A DNA stretch of 64,000 bases from Nitrospirota bacterium (GCA_027623995.1 JAQBUF010000001.1:28338-92337); one strand, 5' to 3'. Counted from the first letter of the stretch, positions 8,851 through 17,971 are shown. Numbers and translations are program-made. The notes: generated from the letters alone by a model not told the origin.

Positions 8851-8970
8851 AAAAACCGTATCTCGTCCTTCGTATCTCGTATCTTGTGACGAAAACTCAG
8901 CATTTCGTTTATCTTTTTTTTGCGAGATACGCTTGACGAGATGCGAGATACGATTTTTTCGAAATACGAG
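8851..8970. repeat. Dispersed CGTATCTCGT hairpin repeat, copy 1
   Basis: Gap between the pilT remnant and pilC. Left arm 8857-8883 carries repeated CGTATCTCGT units and the right arm 8922-8952 carries the complement GCGAGATACG units, so the whole stretch can fold on itself. A second member of the same family lies at 62575-62687. It occupies the whole intergenic space upstream of the pilC start. Confidence 0.75.
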
Positions 8971-8995
8971 CCAACATCAAGTTAGGAGCGTTGCT

Positions 8996-10207
8996 ATGCC
9001 GGTCTTCGTGTATCATGGGCAGTCCCGTCGGGGGCGGCGGCATCGTGGAGAAATTACAGCAATTGATTCTCGGGATGCTGCGCGTCTCTTGCGAAAGCAA
9101 GAAATTCTGGCGACGTCTATTCGTGAGAAGCCGGATCCGATTTCCCTCAATATTTTTTCTTCTTGGCGGCGGAGCGTGCACATTCGTGAGTTGGTGGTGT
9201 TCACCTTGCAATTTGCCACCTTGGTCAAGGCGGGCGTTCCATTGCTTCAAGGGCTAACGACGTTAGCTCAGCATAGTTCGGATCTGACCTTGCGTGACAT
9301 TCTTCACGATGTGGTTCAACGCGTGAAAGCAGGCAATCCGCTGGGGGCGTCGCTACGAGCCCACCCTCACGTCTTTTCATCTTGGTACGTCGGAATGGTT
9401 GAGGCGGGTGAGACGAGTGGGATGCTCGATATCACTCTTCAGCGTCTTGCCGATTCTTTGGAAAAGCGCTTGAAGCTTATGTCGCAAGTTCGAGCCGCGC
9501 TGGTGTATCCCTTGGTCGTGTTGGCGATAGCGATTTCTGTGCTTGCCGTTCTTGTGATGTGGGTGATTCCCATGTTTGGGCCACTCTTCACTGACTTCGG
9601 CGATGCCTTGCCGTGGCCAACGGCGGTAGTTCTTCAGGCGAGTGCGTTCATGAATTCCCATTTTCTCATTTTGCTTGGCCTGGGGTTGGGCGGTGGATAT
9701 GTATTGAAGCAAATCCTCAGCACAGACACAGGCCAAGCCTATCGGGAACAACTGTTGTTGAAGGTCCCGTTGATGGGGACAGTGTTGATTAAAACCGCAG
9801 TGGTCCATTTTTCTCGCACGTTAAGCGGATTGTTGAGAAGTGGTGTGCCCATCATGGAGGGTTTGACTCTTGCGGGTCGTACGTCTGGATTACGTCGGTT
9901 AGAACATGCGCTCCGTGATGCCCAACGAAGCGTTGGTGAAGGCCATTCTCTGGCTGATCCCTTGCAGGCCAGTGGCGTGCTTCCGCCCTTTGTCACGGAA
10001 ATGGTGCGGGTTGGCGAATCCACCGGTTCATTGGATACCACACTAGAAAAAGTCGCTGATTTGTATGAGCAAGAAGTGAATCGGGATATTCTGTCATTGA
10101 CGGCTTTGATTGAACCTCTCATTATCGTGGTCTTGGGAATCGGCATTGGTTTTATTGTCGTGGCCATGTATCTTCCGATTTTTAATATGGCGTCGGTCGT
10201 CGGATAG
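8996..10207 (+). CDS. pilC: Type II secretion/type IV pilus inner-membrane platform protein (PilC/GspF family)
   Basis: Polytopic platform protein that couples the PilB/PilT motor to pilin assembly. About 403 residues with the two repeated T2SSF domains (about 65-190 and 270-395); each has the family pattern, for example FATLVKAGVPLLQGL in the first and TLSGLLRSGVPIMEGL in the second, and each ends in hydrophobic helices (ALVYPLVVLAIAISVLAV; LIEPLIIVVLGIGIGFIVV). The frame extends upstream to 8933 but that part encodes the dispersed repeat, so ATG 8996, preceded by GTTAGGAGCG, is the likely start. It completes a minimal motor/platform set with the gene at 5892. Pilin, PilM-N-O-P and secretin genes are absent from the window. 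Confidence 0.9.
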   Translation: MPVFVYHGQSRRGRRHRGEITAIDSRDAARLLRKQEILATSIREKPDPISLNIFSSWRRSVHIRELVVFTLQFATLVKAGVPLLQGLTTLAQHSSDLTLRDILHDVVQRVKAGNPLGASLRAHPHVFSSWYVGMVEAGETSGMLDITLQRLADSLEKRLKLMSQVRAALVYPLVVLAIAISVLAVLVMWVIPMFGPLFTDFGDALPWPTAVVLQASAFMNSHFLILLGLGLGGGYVLKQILSTDTGQAYREQLLLKVPLMGTVLIKTAVVHFSRTLSGLLRSGVPIMEGLTLAGRTSGLRRLEHALRDAQRSVGEGHSLADPLQASGVLPPFVTEMVRVGESTGSLDTTLEKVADLYEQEVNRDILSLTALIEPLIIVVLGIGIGFIVVAMYLPIFNMASVVG

Positions 10208-10237
10208 TCTTAATCTAGGCATGTTGAAAGTCTTCAT

Positions 10238-11140
10238 GTGACCCTTATCCAACAACAGATTTGTCTCTATCCCCCAGCCAAAGTGAACCTTATTCTTCGC
10301 GTTGGGAATCGTTTGCCTAATGGGTATCACAACCTGTGGTCGCTCATGCAGATGGTGGATTTGACGGACGAATTGACAATCCGCGTCGATTCGTCGTTCT
10401 CAGGGATTCGGTTTGAATGTGAAGGGCTGTCTATGACGGATCCCACTGACAACCTTGTGTATCGAGCTGCTGATCTTGCGTTGCAAAAAGCCGGGGCTGC
10501 TGTCGGGGTGGAAATTTTTTTGCGAAAACAAATTCCTGTCGCTGCTGGTTTGGGAGGCGGAAGTAGCGATGCTGCCGCCACGATTATGGGTTTAAATCGC
10601 GTATTGAAATGTGGCTGGTCTTTGGCCGACATGATTCCCCTCGGTCAGCGACTTGGTAGTGATGTACCTTTCTTTTTCTCCTCGCCGACTGCGGTGATTC
10701 AAGGACTGGGGGAACAGATATCTCCGATCACGTTATCTGGAGATCGTTGGATTGTTTTGATCAATCCAGGCTTTCCTATTCACACCAAATTGGCCTACCA
10801 ACGGCTGGACGATGCAAGAGGGGCCGACGTTCAATCAGATTCGTGGCACTATGATTTTACTGGGCCCAATTCCGTGTCCTGGGATGATGTGATGCCCTAT
10901 ATTCAAAATGATTTTGAAAATGTTTTATTGGAAGATTATCCAGAGCTGGCTCACCTGAAATCGGTTCTTCTTCAGGCTGGGGCCGAAGCCGCGTTGGTGT
11001 CTGGGAGTGGGGCCACCATGTTTGGAATATTTTCCAATGAATCAAAGGCTCGGCTAGCAGAATCGACTTTGGGTGCTTCATCTCAGTGGCGTGTGTTTGT
11101 AGTGCCTGTCAAAAAATGTGGGCTCTTTGATGAGTCTTAA
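10238..11140 (+). CDS. ispE: 4-diphosphocytidyl-2-C-methyl-D-erythritol kinase
   Basis: GHMP-family kinase of the non-mevalonate (MEP) isoprenoid pathway; phosphorylates CDP-methylerythritol at the 2-hydroxyl. 300 residues, a normal length. Substrate-binding start PPAKVNLILRV (about 8-18) and the GHMP ATP loop PVAAGLGGGSSDAAAT (about residues 98-113) are present, as is the C-terminal LVSGSGATMFGIF glycine motif near 250-262. The start is GTG 10238, about 30 bp after the pilC-like gene, with a weak ribosome binding site. Followed after 155 bp by prs, an ispE-prs neighbourhood common in many bacteria. Confidence 0.94.
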   Translation: MTLIQQQICLYPPAKVNLILRVGNRLPNGYHNLWSLMQMVDLTDELTIRVDSSFSGIRFECEGLSMTDPTDNLVYRAADLALQKAGAAVGVEIFLRKQIPVAAGLGGGSSDAAATIMGLNRVLKCGWSLADMIPLGQRLGSDVPFFFSSPTAVIQGLGEQISPITLSGDRWIVLINPGFPIHTKLAYQRLDDARGADVQSDSWHYDFTGPNSVSWDDVMPYIQNDFENVLLEDYPELAHLKSVLLQAGAEAALVSGSGATMFGIFSNESKARLAESTLGASSQWRVFVVPVKKCGLFDES

Positions 11141-11194
11141 GGCCGCAGGCGAAGTGTTACAGCAACTTGCCAACGCCACCCAAGTTCTATTTGG

Positions 11195-11223
11195 TTGACA
11201 AAGTTCGAAGGATTCCCTAAATA
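11195..11223 (+). promoter_or_regulatory. Possible sigma70-type promoter for prs
   Basis: A perfect TTGACA at 11195-11200 is followed after 17 nt by TAAATA (11218-11223). The -10 box is a poor match; AATACT with a 19-nt spacer is the alternative. It lies about 70 nt upstream of the prs start. Confidence 0.3.
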
Positions 11224-11295
11224 CTCCGAGAAATTCTCCCGAGAAGCTATCTTTACTTTTGCCCCCACAATTTCATGGTTTTCTAGGTTATTCTT

Positions 11296-12237
11296 ATGGT
11301 GCCTGCATTAAAAATATTTTCTGGTAATGCCAATTTGGCACTTGCCGAAGAAATTTGTCTCAATCAAAACATTCCTTTGGCAAAAGCCACGGTTTCTACT
11401 TTTAGTGATGGGGAGACACGGGTCAAGATTGAGGAGAATGTTCGAGGCTGCGATGTTTTTGTGATCCAATCCTGTTGCGATCCAGTCAACACCTCAGTCA
11501 TGGAATTATTGATTATGCTCGATGCGCTGAAACGGTCATCCGCTTTTCGGATAACTGCGGTGATTCCATATTTTGGCTATGCTCGTCAGGATCGGAAAGA
11601 CCAGCCTCGTGTGCCTATTAGCGCAAAACTGATGGCAGACTTGATTACGGTGGCAGGAGCCCATCGGGTATTGACCATGGATCTGCATGCAGGCCCTATT
11701 CAAGGGTTTTTCAATATACCGGTTGATCATTTATATGCGAGACCGGTGTTGTTAGATTATGTCAAAAAAGGTGAGTTTGGAGATTTGGTTGTGGTGTCGC
11801 CCGATGCTGGTGGGGTGGAGCGAGCGCGAGGATTTGCCAAACGGTTAGAAGCCAATTTGGCCATCATTGATAAACGACGTGAAGGGCCCAATCAAGCAAA
11901 GGTGATGAATATTATTGGGGATGTGAAAGATCGCCACGTCTTGCTTCTGGATGACATGATTGACACGGCGGGGACCATTGTTGAAACTGCCAAGACTTGC
12001 GCTGACAATGGAGCCTCGAGTGTCCGAGCGGTGTGTACACATCCTGTTCTTTCCGGGCCGGCTATCGAACGAATTGAGAATTCCTGTCTCACTCAGGTGG
12101 TGGCCACGAATTCCATCCCCATTAAGGGAAAAGACCGGCAATGTCCAAAAATTCATGTCATCTCGGTCGCGCCACTTTTGGCGGAGGCCATTCAACGCAT
12201 CCATCAAGAACAGTCCGTAACTTCCTTATTCGAATAA
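11296..12237 (+). CDS. prs: Ribose-phosphate pyrophosphokinase
   Basis: Cytosolic enzyme making PRPP from ribose-5-phosphate and ATP, feeding purine, pyrimidine, histidine and tryptophan synthesis. 313 residues, the standard class I length. Visible motifs: [13 protein letters not shown] at the N terminus, the catalytic flexible loop [15 protein letters not shown] (about residues 93-107), the metal/PRPP-binding [18 protein letters not shown] (about 166-183) and the ribose-5-phosphate loop [17 protein letters not shown] (about 218-234). The start is ATG 11296. The downstream gene is rplY, separated by 140 bp with a possible promoter, so prs may be transcribed on its own. Confidence 0.96.
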   Translation: MVPALKIFSGNANLALAEEICLNQNIPLAKATVSTFSDGETRVKIEENVRGCDVFVIQSCCDPVNTSVMELLIMLDALKRSSAFRITAVIPYFGYARQDRKDQPRVPISAKLMADLITVAGAHRVLTMDLHAGPIQGFFNIPVDHLYARPVLLDYVKKGEFGDLVVVSPDAGGVERARGFAKRLEANLAIIDKRREGPNQAKVMNIIGDVKDRHVLLLDDMIDTAGTIVETAKTCADNGASSVRAVCTHPVLSGPAIERIENSCLTQVVATNSIPIKGKDRQCPKIHVISVAPLLAEAIQRIHQEQSVTSLFE

Positions 12238-12243
12238 TTTCCC

Positions 12244-12272
12244 TTTTTATTCCGCGTATACTTCTGTAGAAT
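12244..12272 (+). promoter_or_regulatory. Possible promoter for rplY-pth
   Basis: TAGAAT (12267-12272, 5 of 6 to the -10 consensus) is preceded by TTTTTA with a 17-nt spacer, about 105 nt upstream of rplY. A small hairpin (GACCT / AGGTC) lies in the leader near 12290-12304. Confidence 0.35.
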
Positions 12273-12377
12273 AGAAGGTTCGTGTCTCGACCTAGTGCAG
12301 GTCGGTACTTCCTAATGATTATCGAAGCATCACCCCTTTGAGGGTGAAGAGTTTATATTTACGCGTGAGGGAATCGT

Positions 12378-13073
12378 ATGAAGTTTGTGACTGAAGCTGT
12401 AGCACGAAAAGAGTCGGGAAAGGGTGTCGCCCGCCAGATCCGCATGAATGGAAGAATTCCAGGGGTCATGTATGGTCGTGGGGAGTCGCATATGCTGGAA
12501 ATGGATCCGGCAGCGATTCGTAAAATACTCATGGCTCAAGCGGGCAGTACCGGGTTAATTTCACTTCGCATCTTGGACGGAGAGCAGGAATCTCAGAAGA
12601 CGGCTGTGATCCAGGATTACCAGCTTGATCCTATTACGTCTTCTTTACTGCATGTGGATTTGCTTGAAGTCGATATGAATAAACCCATCCGCGTAAAAGT
12701 CCAAGTCCATATTACGGGCAGTATCCCGGTTGGAGTGAAAGTTGATAAAGGTGTCATGCATCATCTTATGCGAGAATTGCATATTGAATGTTTGCCTGGT
12801 GCGATGCCGGATCAAATTGATATTGATGCCTCAGAATTAGGCCTGGGACAGGGCGTTCATGTGCGAGATGTGCAACCAGGCGAGGGCATAAAAATCCTAG
12901 ACGACCCTCATGGAATGGTGGTGAACGTGACGGCGCAAATTTCCGATGCGAAATTGGCCGCGATGTTGACGGGCGAAGGCGGAGGCGTTGCTCCTGTTTC
13001 AGCAGAGGTTGCTAGTGGAGATAAAGCTAAGGCTGACGCGGCTTCAGGGAAATCCACTGAAGCGAAAAAATAG
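12378..13073 (+). CDS. rplY: 50S ribosomal protein L25/general stress protein Ctc
   Basis: Binds 5S rRNA in the large ribosomal subunit. 231 residues, so the long two-domain Ctc form: an N-terminal L25 beta-barrel (about 1-95; ARQIRMNGRIPGVMYGRGE is typical) and a C-terminal TL5-type domain (about 100-190; HVDLLEVDMNKPIRVKVQVH, then ELHIECLPGAMPDQIDIDASELGLG). An Ala/Lys-rich tail ends AKADAASGKSTEAKK. The start is ATG 12378. pth begins only 3 nt after the stop, so the two are co-transcribed and probably translationally coupled, an arrangement common in many phyla. Confidence 0.95.
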   Translation: MKFVTEAVARKESGKGVARQIRMNGRIPGVMYGRGESHMLEMDPAAIRKILMAQAGSTGLISLRILDGEQESQKTAVIQDYQLDPITSSLLHVDLLEVDMNKPIRVKVQVHITGSIPVGVKVDKGVMHHLMRELHIECLPGAMPDQIDIDASELGLGQGVHVRDVQPGEGIKILDDPHGMVVNVTAQISDAKLAAMLTGEGGGVAPVSAEVASGDKAKADAASGKSTEAKK

Positions 13074-13076
13074 CTT

Positions 13077-13646
13077 TTGTACGTCCTTGTTGGTCTGGGA
13101 AACCCTGGTTCCAAATATTCTGTCACCAGGCACAATATCGGCTGGAATGCTGTGGCCCGTGCTGCCTCCAAATGGGCAATCAATTTGGTGACTTCCTCCC
13201 TAGGTCATGTAGGGCAGGGTCAGGTAGGCAATGCCCATGTAGCTTTGGTGTTGCCGTTGTCCTGGATGAACCTTAGTGGCGAGGTGGTGAAGCCGCTATT
13301 AAGTGAATTTGGTGTTTCACCGGAGCATCTCATTGTCGTCCATGACGACTTAGATTTGCCGATTGGCCGGATGCGGGTAAAATTTGGCGGTGGGACTGGT
13401 GGCCACAATGGATTACTCTCGATCATTCAGGCTTTGGAGGCCGATGGGTTTTATCGGCTGAAGCTAGGGGTGGGGCGTCCAATGCCTAATCAGGAAACGG
13501 CCGATTACGTGCTGGCTTCATTCGACGATTCGGAGTTATCACCAATAAATGCCATGCTTGACCGATCGGTTGAAGCATTGCGGTGCTTGGTGGTTGATGG
13601 TCCAGCCGAAGCCATGAATCAATTTAATCAACGCGTCAAAGAGTAG
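13077..13646 (+). CDS. pth: Peptidyl-tRNA hydrolase
   Basis: Releases tRNA from peptidyl-tRNAs dropped by the ribosome. 189 residues, a typical length. Hallmarks: VGLGNPGSKYSVTRHNIGW at the N terminus with catalytic His (RHNIG), PLSWMNLSGEVV, the HDDLDLPIGRMRVKFGG segment with catalytic Asp, and GTGGHNGLLSI. It begins with a rare TTG (13077) 3 nt after the rplY stop; no ATG or GTG start fits the conserved N terminus, so coupling to rplY translation is likely. Confidence 0.94.
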   Translation: MYVLVGLGNPGSKYSVTRHNIGWNAVARAASKWAINLVTSSLGHVGQGQVGNAHVALVLPLSWMNLSGEVVKPLLSEFGVSPEHLIVVHDDLDLPIGRMRVKFGGGTGGHNGLLSIIQALEADGFYRLKLGVGRPMPNQETADYVLASFDDSELSPINAMLDRSVEALRCLVVDGPAEAMNQFNQRVKE

Positions 13647-13762
13647 GATTGTTTTTTTGTTTATGCGGCATAGTTTGGTGTTTCGACCAGGCAAAACATA
13701 AGGTTCGGAAATTATTTATTATGTACCGAACTTATGTGTCCAATCAGGTATCAAACTATGGT

Positions 13763-13790
13763 TTGACAGTACTTTCTGAGCTATGATAGT
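13763..13790 (+). promoter_or_regulatory. Possible promoter for rpsF-ssb-rpsR
   Basis: TTGACA (13763-13768) and GATAGT (13785-13790) with a 16-nt spacer, about 75 nt upstream of rpsF. An imperfect inverted repeat (AAACTAT / ATAGTTT) overlaps it. Another hairpin with GTTCGG / CCGAAC arms lies upstream near 13700-13732 and may end pth transcription. Confidence 0.4.
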
Positions 13791-13865
13791 TTGTTTTCCC
13801 TTGTGGGGAAACCGTATACGGTAATGGTCGGGCTTTGAGTCTTTGTAGGAAAATGAGGGTGATAC

Positions 13866-14243
13866 ATGGCGTTTTATGAGTCGATTTTTATTTTGCGGTC
13901 GTCGTTGCCAGAGGAAGAGGCGGCGGGGGTACAAGAAAAAATGAAAGGGGCCCTGGAGAAACTTGGGGGTTCTGTCATTAAGGCAGAGAATTGGGGAAAG
14001 AAGAAGTTGGCTTATGAGATTAAGCATGATCGGCGTGGGTTTTTTACCCTCCTCCAATTTGAAGCTAGTGGAAATGTTGTCAGTGAATTAGAAAGACTCT
14101 ATCGCTTAGAAGACTCTGTTTTGAAATTTCTTACCGTCAAGGTCGATGAAGATGATCTAAAGGAACCGGAACCAGAACCAGAACCAGAACTAAAAAAAGA
14201 GCAAGAGGCCGAATTGGTGGAGTCCGATAGTGGTCGCGTTTAA
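13866..14243 (+). CDS. rpsF: 30S ribosomal protein S6
   Basis: Small-subunit protein that pairs with S18. 125 residues: the S6 fold occupies about 1-95 (FYESIFILRSSLPEEEA; WGKKKLAYEIKHDRRGFF; RLYRLEDSVLKFLTVKV), followed by a low-complexity acidic tail with four Glu-Pro pairs and a KKEQEAE segment. The tail's repeat codons (GAACCA units) could be length-variable. The start is ATG 13866. The 3' end overlaps ssb by 14 nt, giving the conserved rpsF-ssb-rpsR order; the usual rplI is not next. Confidence 0.95.
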   Translation: MAFYESIFILRSSLPEEEAAGVQEKMKGALEKLGGSVIKAENWGKKKLAYEIKHDRRGFFTLLQFEASGNVVSELERLYRLEDSVLKFLTVKVDEDDLKEPEPEPEPELKKEQEAELVESDSGRV

Positions 14244-14637
14244 TAAAGTTATTCTGATTGGCAATTTGACCAGAAATCCTGAACTTCGATACACCCCCAG
14301 TGGAACACCAGTTGCTAATTTTGGTTTAGCCGTTAATCGAAAATTTAAACAAGCTGACGAAGCAAAAGAGGAAGTCTGCTACATCGATATCGTGGTATTT
14401 GGCAAGCAGGCCGAGCATTGCGGGCAGTATCTTAATAAGGGAGATGGGGCCATAATCGATGGTCGGCTCCAGCAGCGTCGATGGGAAACTGATGATGGCC
14501 AACGTCGAAGTAAGCATGAAGTCATCGCCCAGTCTGTAACGTTTCTTCCCAAAAAGCAGGGCTCAAGCCAAGACATGGGTGGAGCTGAAGACGAGAATCA
14601 AGCTGATCATTCCTACGAAAGTGGCGAATACGCATAA
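14230..14637 (+). CDS. ssb: Single-stranded DNA-binding protein
   Basis: OB-fold protein that coats single-stranded DNA in replication and repair. 135 residues: FNKVILIGNLTRNPELRYTP opens the OB fold, with CYIDIVVFGKQAEHCGQYL and GRLQQRRWETDDGQRRSKHE following; the fold ends near residue 112. The C-terminal tail is short and ends HSYESGEYA: it lacks the acidic DDDIPF-type tip that most bacterial SSBs use to recruit partner proteins. The start is GTG 14230, inside the end of rpsF. A second SSB elsewhere might carry the normal tip (inference). Confidence 0.93.
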   Translation: MVAFNKVILIGNLTRNPELRYTPSGTPVANFGLAVNRKFKQADEAKEEVCYIDIVVFGKQAEHCGQYLNKGDGAIIDGRLQQRRWETDDGQRRSKHEVIAQSVTFLPKKQGSSQDMGGAEDENQADHSYESGEYA

Positions 14638-14661
14638 TTTCCTAGTAAGGATGTATTTTTT

Positions 14662-14910
14662 ATGATGGATGGAGAACGAAACGTGGAGCGAGGCAGGTTG
14701 TTTCAACGGCGCCGGGTGTGTCGGTTTTGTACCGAACAAGTCCCTCTTGATTTCAAAGATGCGCCATTACTGAGAAATTTTTTGACAGAGCGTGGTCGAA
14801 TTATTCCACGACGAACTTCAGGAAATTGCATGCGGCATCAACGTAAGCTCACTGTGGCGATTAAGCGCGCTAGAAGCATTGCCCTATTGGCCTTTGCTGA
14901 AGAACGGTAG
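14662..14910 (+). CDS. rpsR: 30S ribosomal protein S18
   Basis: Small-subunit protein, S6 partner. 82 residues with the S18 core [40 protein letters not shown] and [13 protein letters not shown]. It keeps the cysteines of the zinc-binding C+ form (CRFC, plus a Cys in the SGNC segment with a nearby His). Start ATG 14662 or 14665. Third gene of the rpsF-ssb-rpsR unit, 24 nt after ssb. Confidence 0.95.
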   Translation: MMDGERNVERGRLFQRRRVCRFCTEQVPLDFKDAPLLRNFLTERGRIIPRRTSGNCMRHQRKLTVAIKRARSIALLAFAEER

Positions 14911-15033
14911 ACGCTTTAGTAAAATGCGGGGGCATCAATTTCATGATCTGGAGTTATTGAGTCGTTCTTGAGCTTCATGCATCGCAAGGTAAGTGGAAAA
15001 TTGTTGAAATTGAATAGCGGGTGGAGCGATATT

Positions 15034-15600
15034 ATGGCCTCGCTTGAAATTAGCCTCTACGAGATTCCTGCAGACGGGCTTGATTATGTGAGTGAAGTGA
15101 CTCGCCTTGATTTAGAGCTTGGAAAAGGAGATCCTGAGTTTAAAGAGGCGTTTGAATTTAAGGCAAAAATCCACGCAGTTGAGAATGAAGCTTGGGTGGA
15201 TGGCGATTTTCATGGAACCCTGATTCAAGAATGCGTTCGGTGCCTTGAGGGATTTGAAAGTATTCTTAATATTCCAGTGGTGGCCTACTATGTAGGGCAA
15301 GAGGTCATCGCAGCCAAAGAGCAATCTAAAGATTCAAAAGAAGACGATGAAGGCGACGGTGAGGAGGTTGACTGTTTTCCGATACTGAATGATCGCATGA
15401 ATTTGGCTGATATGCTTCGGGAACAGTTGATTTTGTCTCTTCCAATTCAGCCGCTGTGTTCAGAGCAATGTCAAGGGCTTTGTCTGGCCTGCGGTCAAAA
15501 TCTCAATCACCGGCAATGTGGTTGTGAAATTCAAACAGGGAAGACTCCTTTTGCTGCATTGAGGGATAAGCTGAATCCATCAGAAAAATTAGAAGGATAG
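15034..15600 (+). CDS. YceD/DUF177 family protein
   Basis: Member of the YceD family, linked in E. coli and plants to 23S rRNA accumulation; its usual position immediately before rpmF is seen here. About 188 residues from ATG 15034 (purine-rich GTGGAGCG upstream); the frame is open back to TTG 14968 but the extra residues are unlike the family. Visible: acidic central segment (KEDDEGDGEEVD), LADMLREQLILSLPIQPLC, and the C-terminal cysteine cluster C-x3-C-x-GLC-x2-CG-x-NLN-x3-CGC, which probably binds zinc. Exact molecular function is not established. Confidence 0.88.
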   Translation: MASLEISLYEIPADGLDYVSEVTRLDLELGKGDPEFKEAFEFKAKIHAVENEAWVDGDFHGTLIQECVRCLEGFESILNIPVVAYYVGQEVIAAKEQSKDSKEDDEGDGEEVDCFPILNDRMNLADMLREQLILSLPIQPLCSEQCQGLCLACGQNLNHRQCGCEIQTGKTPFAALRDKLNPSEKLEG

Positions 15601-15662
15601 TTGCTGAATTTAAGGGTTTTGAGAAAAGCAAAAATAGACATTCGATGATTTGAGGGAATACT

Positions 15663-15845
15663 ATGCCGAATCCGAAACACAGACATTCAAAGGCGAGGCG
15701 GGATAAACGACGGAGTCATCAAAAACTTGTTGCACCGAGTTTTTCTATTTGTCCTCAGTGTCATGAAAAGATGCTACCCCATCGCACCTGCCTTTCTTGT
15801 GGTTACTACAAAAAAGTAGCCATCATTGCCGTCGAAGAGGGCTGA
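15663..15845 (+). CDS. rpmF: 50S ribosomal protein L32
   Basis: Large-subunit protein of 60 residues. N-terminal basic part MPNPKHRHSKARRDKRRSH and a zinc ribbon of two CxxC pairs (CPQC and CLSC), the zinc-binding C+ form. The start is ATG 15663. Located between yceD and plsX, the standard bacterial arrangement that ties ribosome production to phospholipid and fatty acid synthesis. Confidence 0.96.
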   Translation: MPNPKHRHSKARRDKRRSHQKLVAPSFSICPQCHEKMLPHRTCLSCGYYKKVAIIAVEEG

Positions 15846-15890
15846 GACCTTCCTCCCTCAACCCTGAAATAGGGTCATCACTCAAGATTC

Positions 15891-16916
15891 ATGAAAATTG
15901 CAATTGATGCCATGGGCGGGGATCATGGTCTGGGTCTCATCGTTGAGGGGTCGATTCAGGCCCTCAAAGAGCTCGATGTTGAGTTGGTCTTAGTGGGCCA
16001 AGAAGACCTAATTCGAGCTGAGCTTGATCGTGTCCGTGGGACTGATTCACGATTAACCATTCAGCACGCCACGCAAACGGTTGACATGCATGAGTCGCCG
16101 GCCCAGGTGGCTAGGAAGAAACGCGACTCTTCTATCTGGGTTGCCACAAATCTGGTCAAATCCGGTGAGGCTGATGCCGTCGTCAGCGCAGGAAATACTG
16201 GAGCCACTATGGTCTCTGCTTTTTTCCTGTTGGGTATGATCAAGGGAGTCGAACGACCTGCCATTTGTGCAACCTTGCCAACTTTGCAAGGAACCTCTGT
16301 CATGTTGGATGTCGGAGCCACGGTGGACTGTACCGCCAGCCAGCTTTACCAGTTTGGGATCATGGGTCACGAATATGGGAAGCATCTGCTCAACAAGCCT
16401 AACCCTCGTGTGGGATTATTGAGCATTGGAGAAGAAGACTCTAAAGGCAATGATATGACGAAGGAGACTTTTCGTTTACTTCGAGAGAGTCCTCTTAATT
16501 TTATAGGAAATATTGAAGGCCGTGAGGTGTTTAGCGGCAATGCAGATGTGATTGTTTGTGATGGATTTCTCGGTAATGTCTCCTTAAAAATTTCCGAAGG
16601 CCTCGCGGATGCCATGAAAAAAATGTTGATGCGGGAGGTGATGGCTTCTCGGTTGGGGCGTCTTTCGTTCCTATTTATCACCGGGCCATTGATGCGTTTG
16701 AGGAGACGAACCGATTATGCGGAATTTGGCGGTGCCCCCTTGTTGGGTGTGAATGGCATTAGCATGATTTGTCATGGTCGGTCATCGGCCAAAGCTATCA
16801 AAAATGCTATCATCCGCGCAGAGGCCTTAGCCAAAGGCCGACTCATCGATCTCATTCAGCGTGATATTGAGGGAAGTTTAACCCAGCCCGCGACCACAGG
16901 TCCTCAGACGGCTTAA
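15891..16916 (+). CDS. plsX: Phosphate acyltransferase PlsX
   Basis: Peripheral membrane enzyme converting acyl-ACP to acyl-phosphate, the first step of phospholipid synthesis with PlsY. 341 residues. Begins MKIAIDAMGGDHG, the family signature; also VVSAGNTGATM, LDVGATVDC and VCDGFLGNVSLK. The start is ATG 15891. It is 3 nt from fabH, forming rpmF-plsX-fabH, which suggests one transcript. Confidence 0.96.
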   Translation: MKIAIDAMGGDHGLGLIVEGSIQALKELDVELVLVGQEDLIRAELDRVRGTDSRLTIQHATQTVDMHESPAQVARKKRDSSIWVATNLVKSGEADAVVSAGNTGATMVSAFFLLGMIKGVERPAICATLPTLQGTSVMLDVGATVDCTASQLYQFGIMGHEYGKHLLNKPNPRVGLLSIGEEDSKGNDMTKETFRLLRESPLNFIGNIEGREVFSGNADVIVCDGFLGNVSLKISEGLADAMKKMLMREVMASRLGRLSFLFITGPLMRLRRRTDYAEFGGAPLLGVNGISMICHGRSSAKAIKNAIIRAEALAKGRLIDLIQRDIEGSLTQPATTGPQTA

Positions 16917-16919
16917 GTC

Positions 16920-17900
16920 ATGAGAAGTCACATTCTAGGGACAGGCTCCTATGTTCCAAAGCAGGTGCTGACGAATGCTGACCTTGAACAGTTGGTGGAT
17001 ACTTCAGATTCCTGGATCGTGGAACGCACGGGGATCAGAGAACGCCGAAAAGTTGCCCCAGGTGAAGCCTGTTCTGATTTAGGTATTCGGGCGGCCCAGC
17101 AAGCGTTGGCTGCGGCAAATATTCAGTCGGCCGATGTGGACCTCATTATTGTTGCCACGTGTACAGGGGATTCGCCCCTTCCTTCCACGGCCTCCCTTAT
17201 TCAATACAGACTCGGTGCTTCTCGTGCGGCGGCCTTCGATATTTCAGCGGCCTGTTGTGGCTTTGTCTATGCCTTGTCCGCGGCAGATGCGTTCATTCGA
17301 TCTGGTCAATATCGCCATGTATTGGTGATTGCCTCAGAGGTGATGTCATCAGTCACGGATTGGACGGATCGCAATACCTGTGTGCTGTTTGGCGATGGAG
17401 CGGGAGCCGTAGTCGTAGGACGAACAGAGGAGGAAGATCGAGGGTTATTATCGGTTCATCTACATGCCGATGGCCGATTGTCGGATCTCATCTGTGTGCC
17501 AGGAGGTGGATCGTCTTTCCCAGCCTCGGAATCCATGCTGGCTGAGCGATTGCAGTACGTCAAAATGCGAGGCAATGAAACATTTAAAATCGCGGTAAAA
17601 ACCATGGAAGAAGCCGTTCGTGAGGCCTTGGCTCCTCATAACCTCACCATGGACGATATCGATTATTTAGTGCCTCATCAGGCCAATATCAGAATACTCA
17701 AAGCCGTGGGGCAACGCCTCGGCTTATCAATGGAGAAGGTCGTCCTTAATTTAGATCGATTTGGAAATACTTCTGCGGCATCTATTCCCTTGGCGTTGGA
17801 CGAAGCGGTCAGGGCTGGACAAATTCGACCGGGAAGTTTGATAGTTCTAGCCGCCTTTGGCGCTGGGCTGACCTGGGCGTCTGGAGTCGTTCGCTGGTAA
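16920..17900 (+). CDS. fabH: 3-oxoacyl-ACP synthase III
   Basis: Starts fatty acid chains by condensing acetyl-CoA with malonyl-ACP. 326 residues of thiolase fold. Catalytic triad visible: Cys112 in DISAACCGFVYAL, His in VPHQANIRI (about 249) and Asn in RFGNTSAASIPLAL (about 279). Also FGDGAGAVVV and the C-terminal GAGLTWASGVVRW. The start is ATG 16920, 3 nt after the plsX stop; no strong ribosome binding site, so coupling to plsX is plausible. Confidence 0.96.
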   Translation: MRSHILGTGSYVPKQVLTNADLEQLVDTSDSWIVERTGIRERRKVAPGEACSDLGIRAAQQALAAANIQSADVDLIIVATCTGDSPLPSTASLIQYRLGASRAAAFDISAACCGFVYALSAADAFIRSGQYRHVLVIASEVMSSVTDWTDRNTCVLFGDGAGAVVVGRTEEEDRGLLSVHLHADGRLSDLICVPGGGSSFPASESMLAERLQYVKMRGNETFKIAVKTMEEAVREALAPHNLTMDDIDYLVPHQANIRILKAVGQRLGLSMEKVVLNLDRFGNTSAASIPLALDEAVRAGQIRPGSLIVLAAFGAGLTWASGVVRW

Positions 17901-17971
17901 ATATTCGTGACTGGGCATGCAGCTACACGGAAAAAATATGATTCAATATTTGAAAAGTGAAGAGAGGGGAA

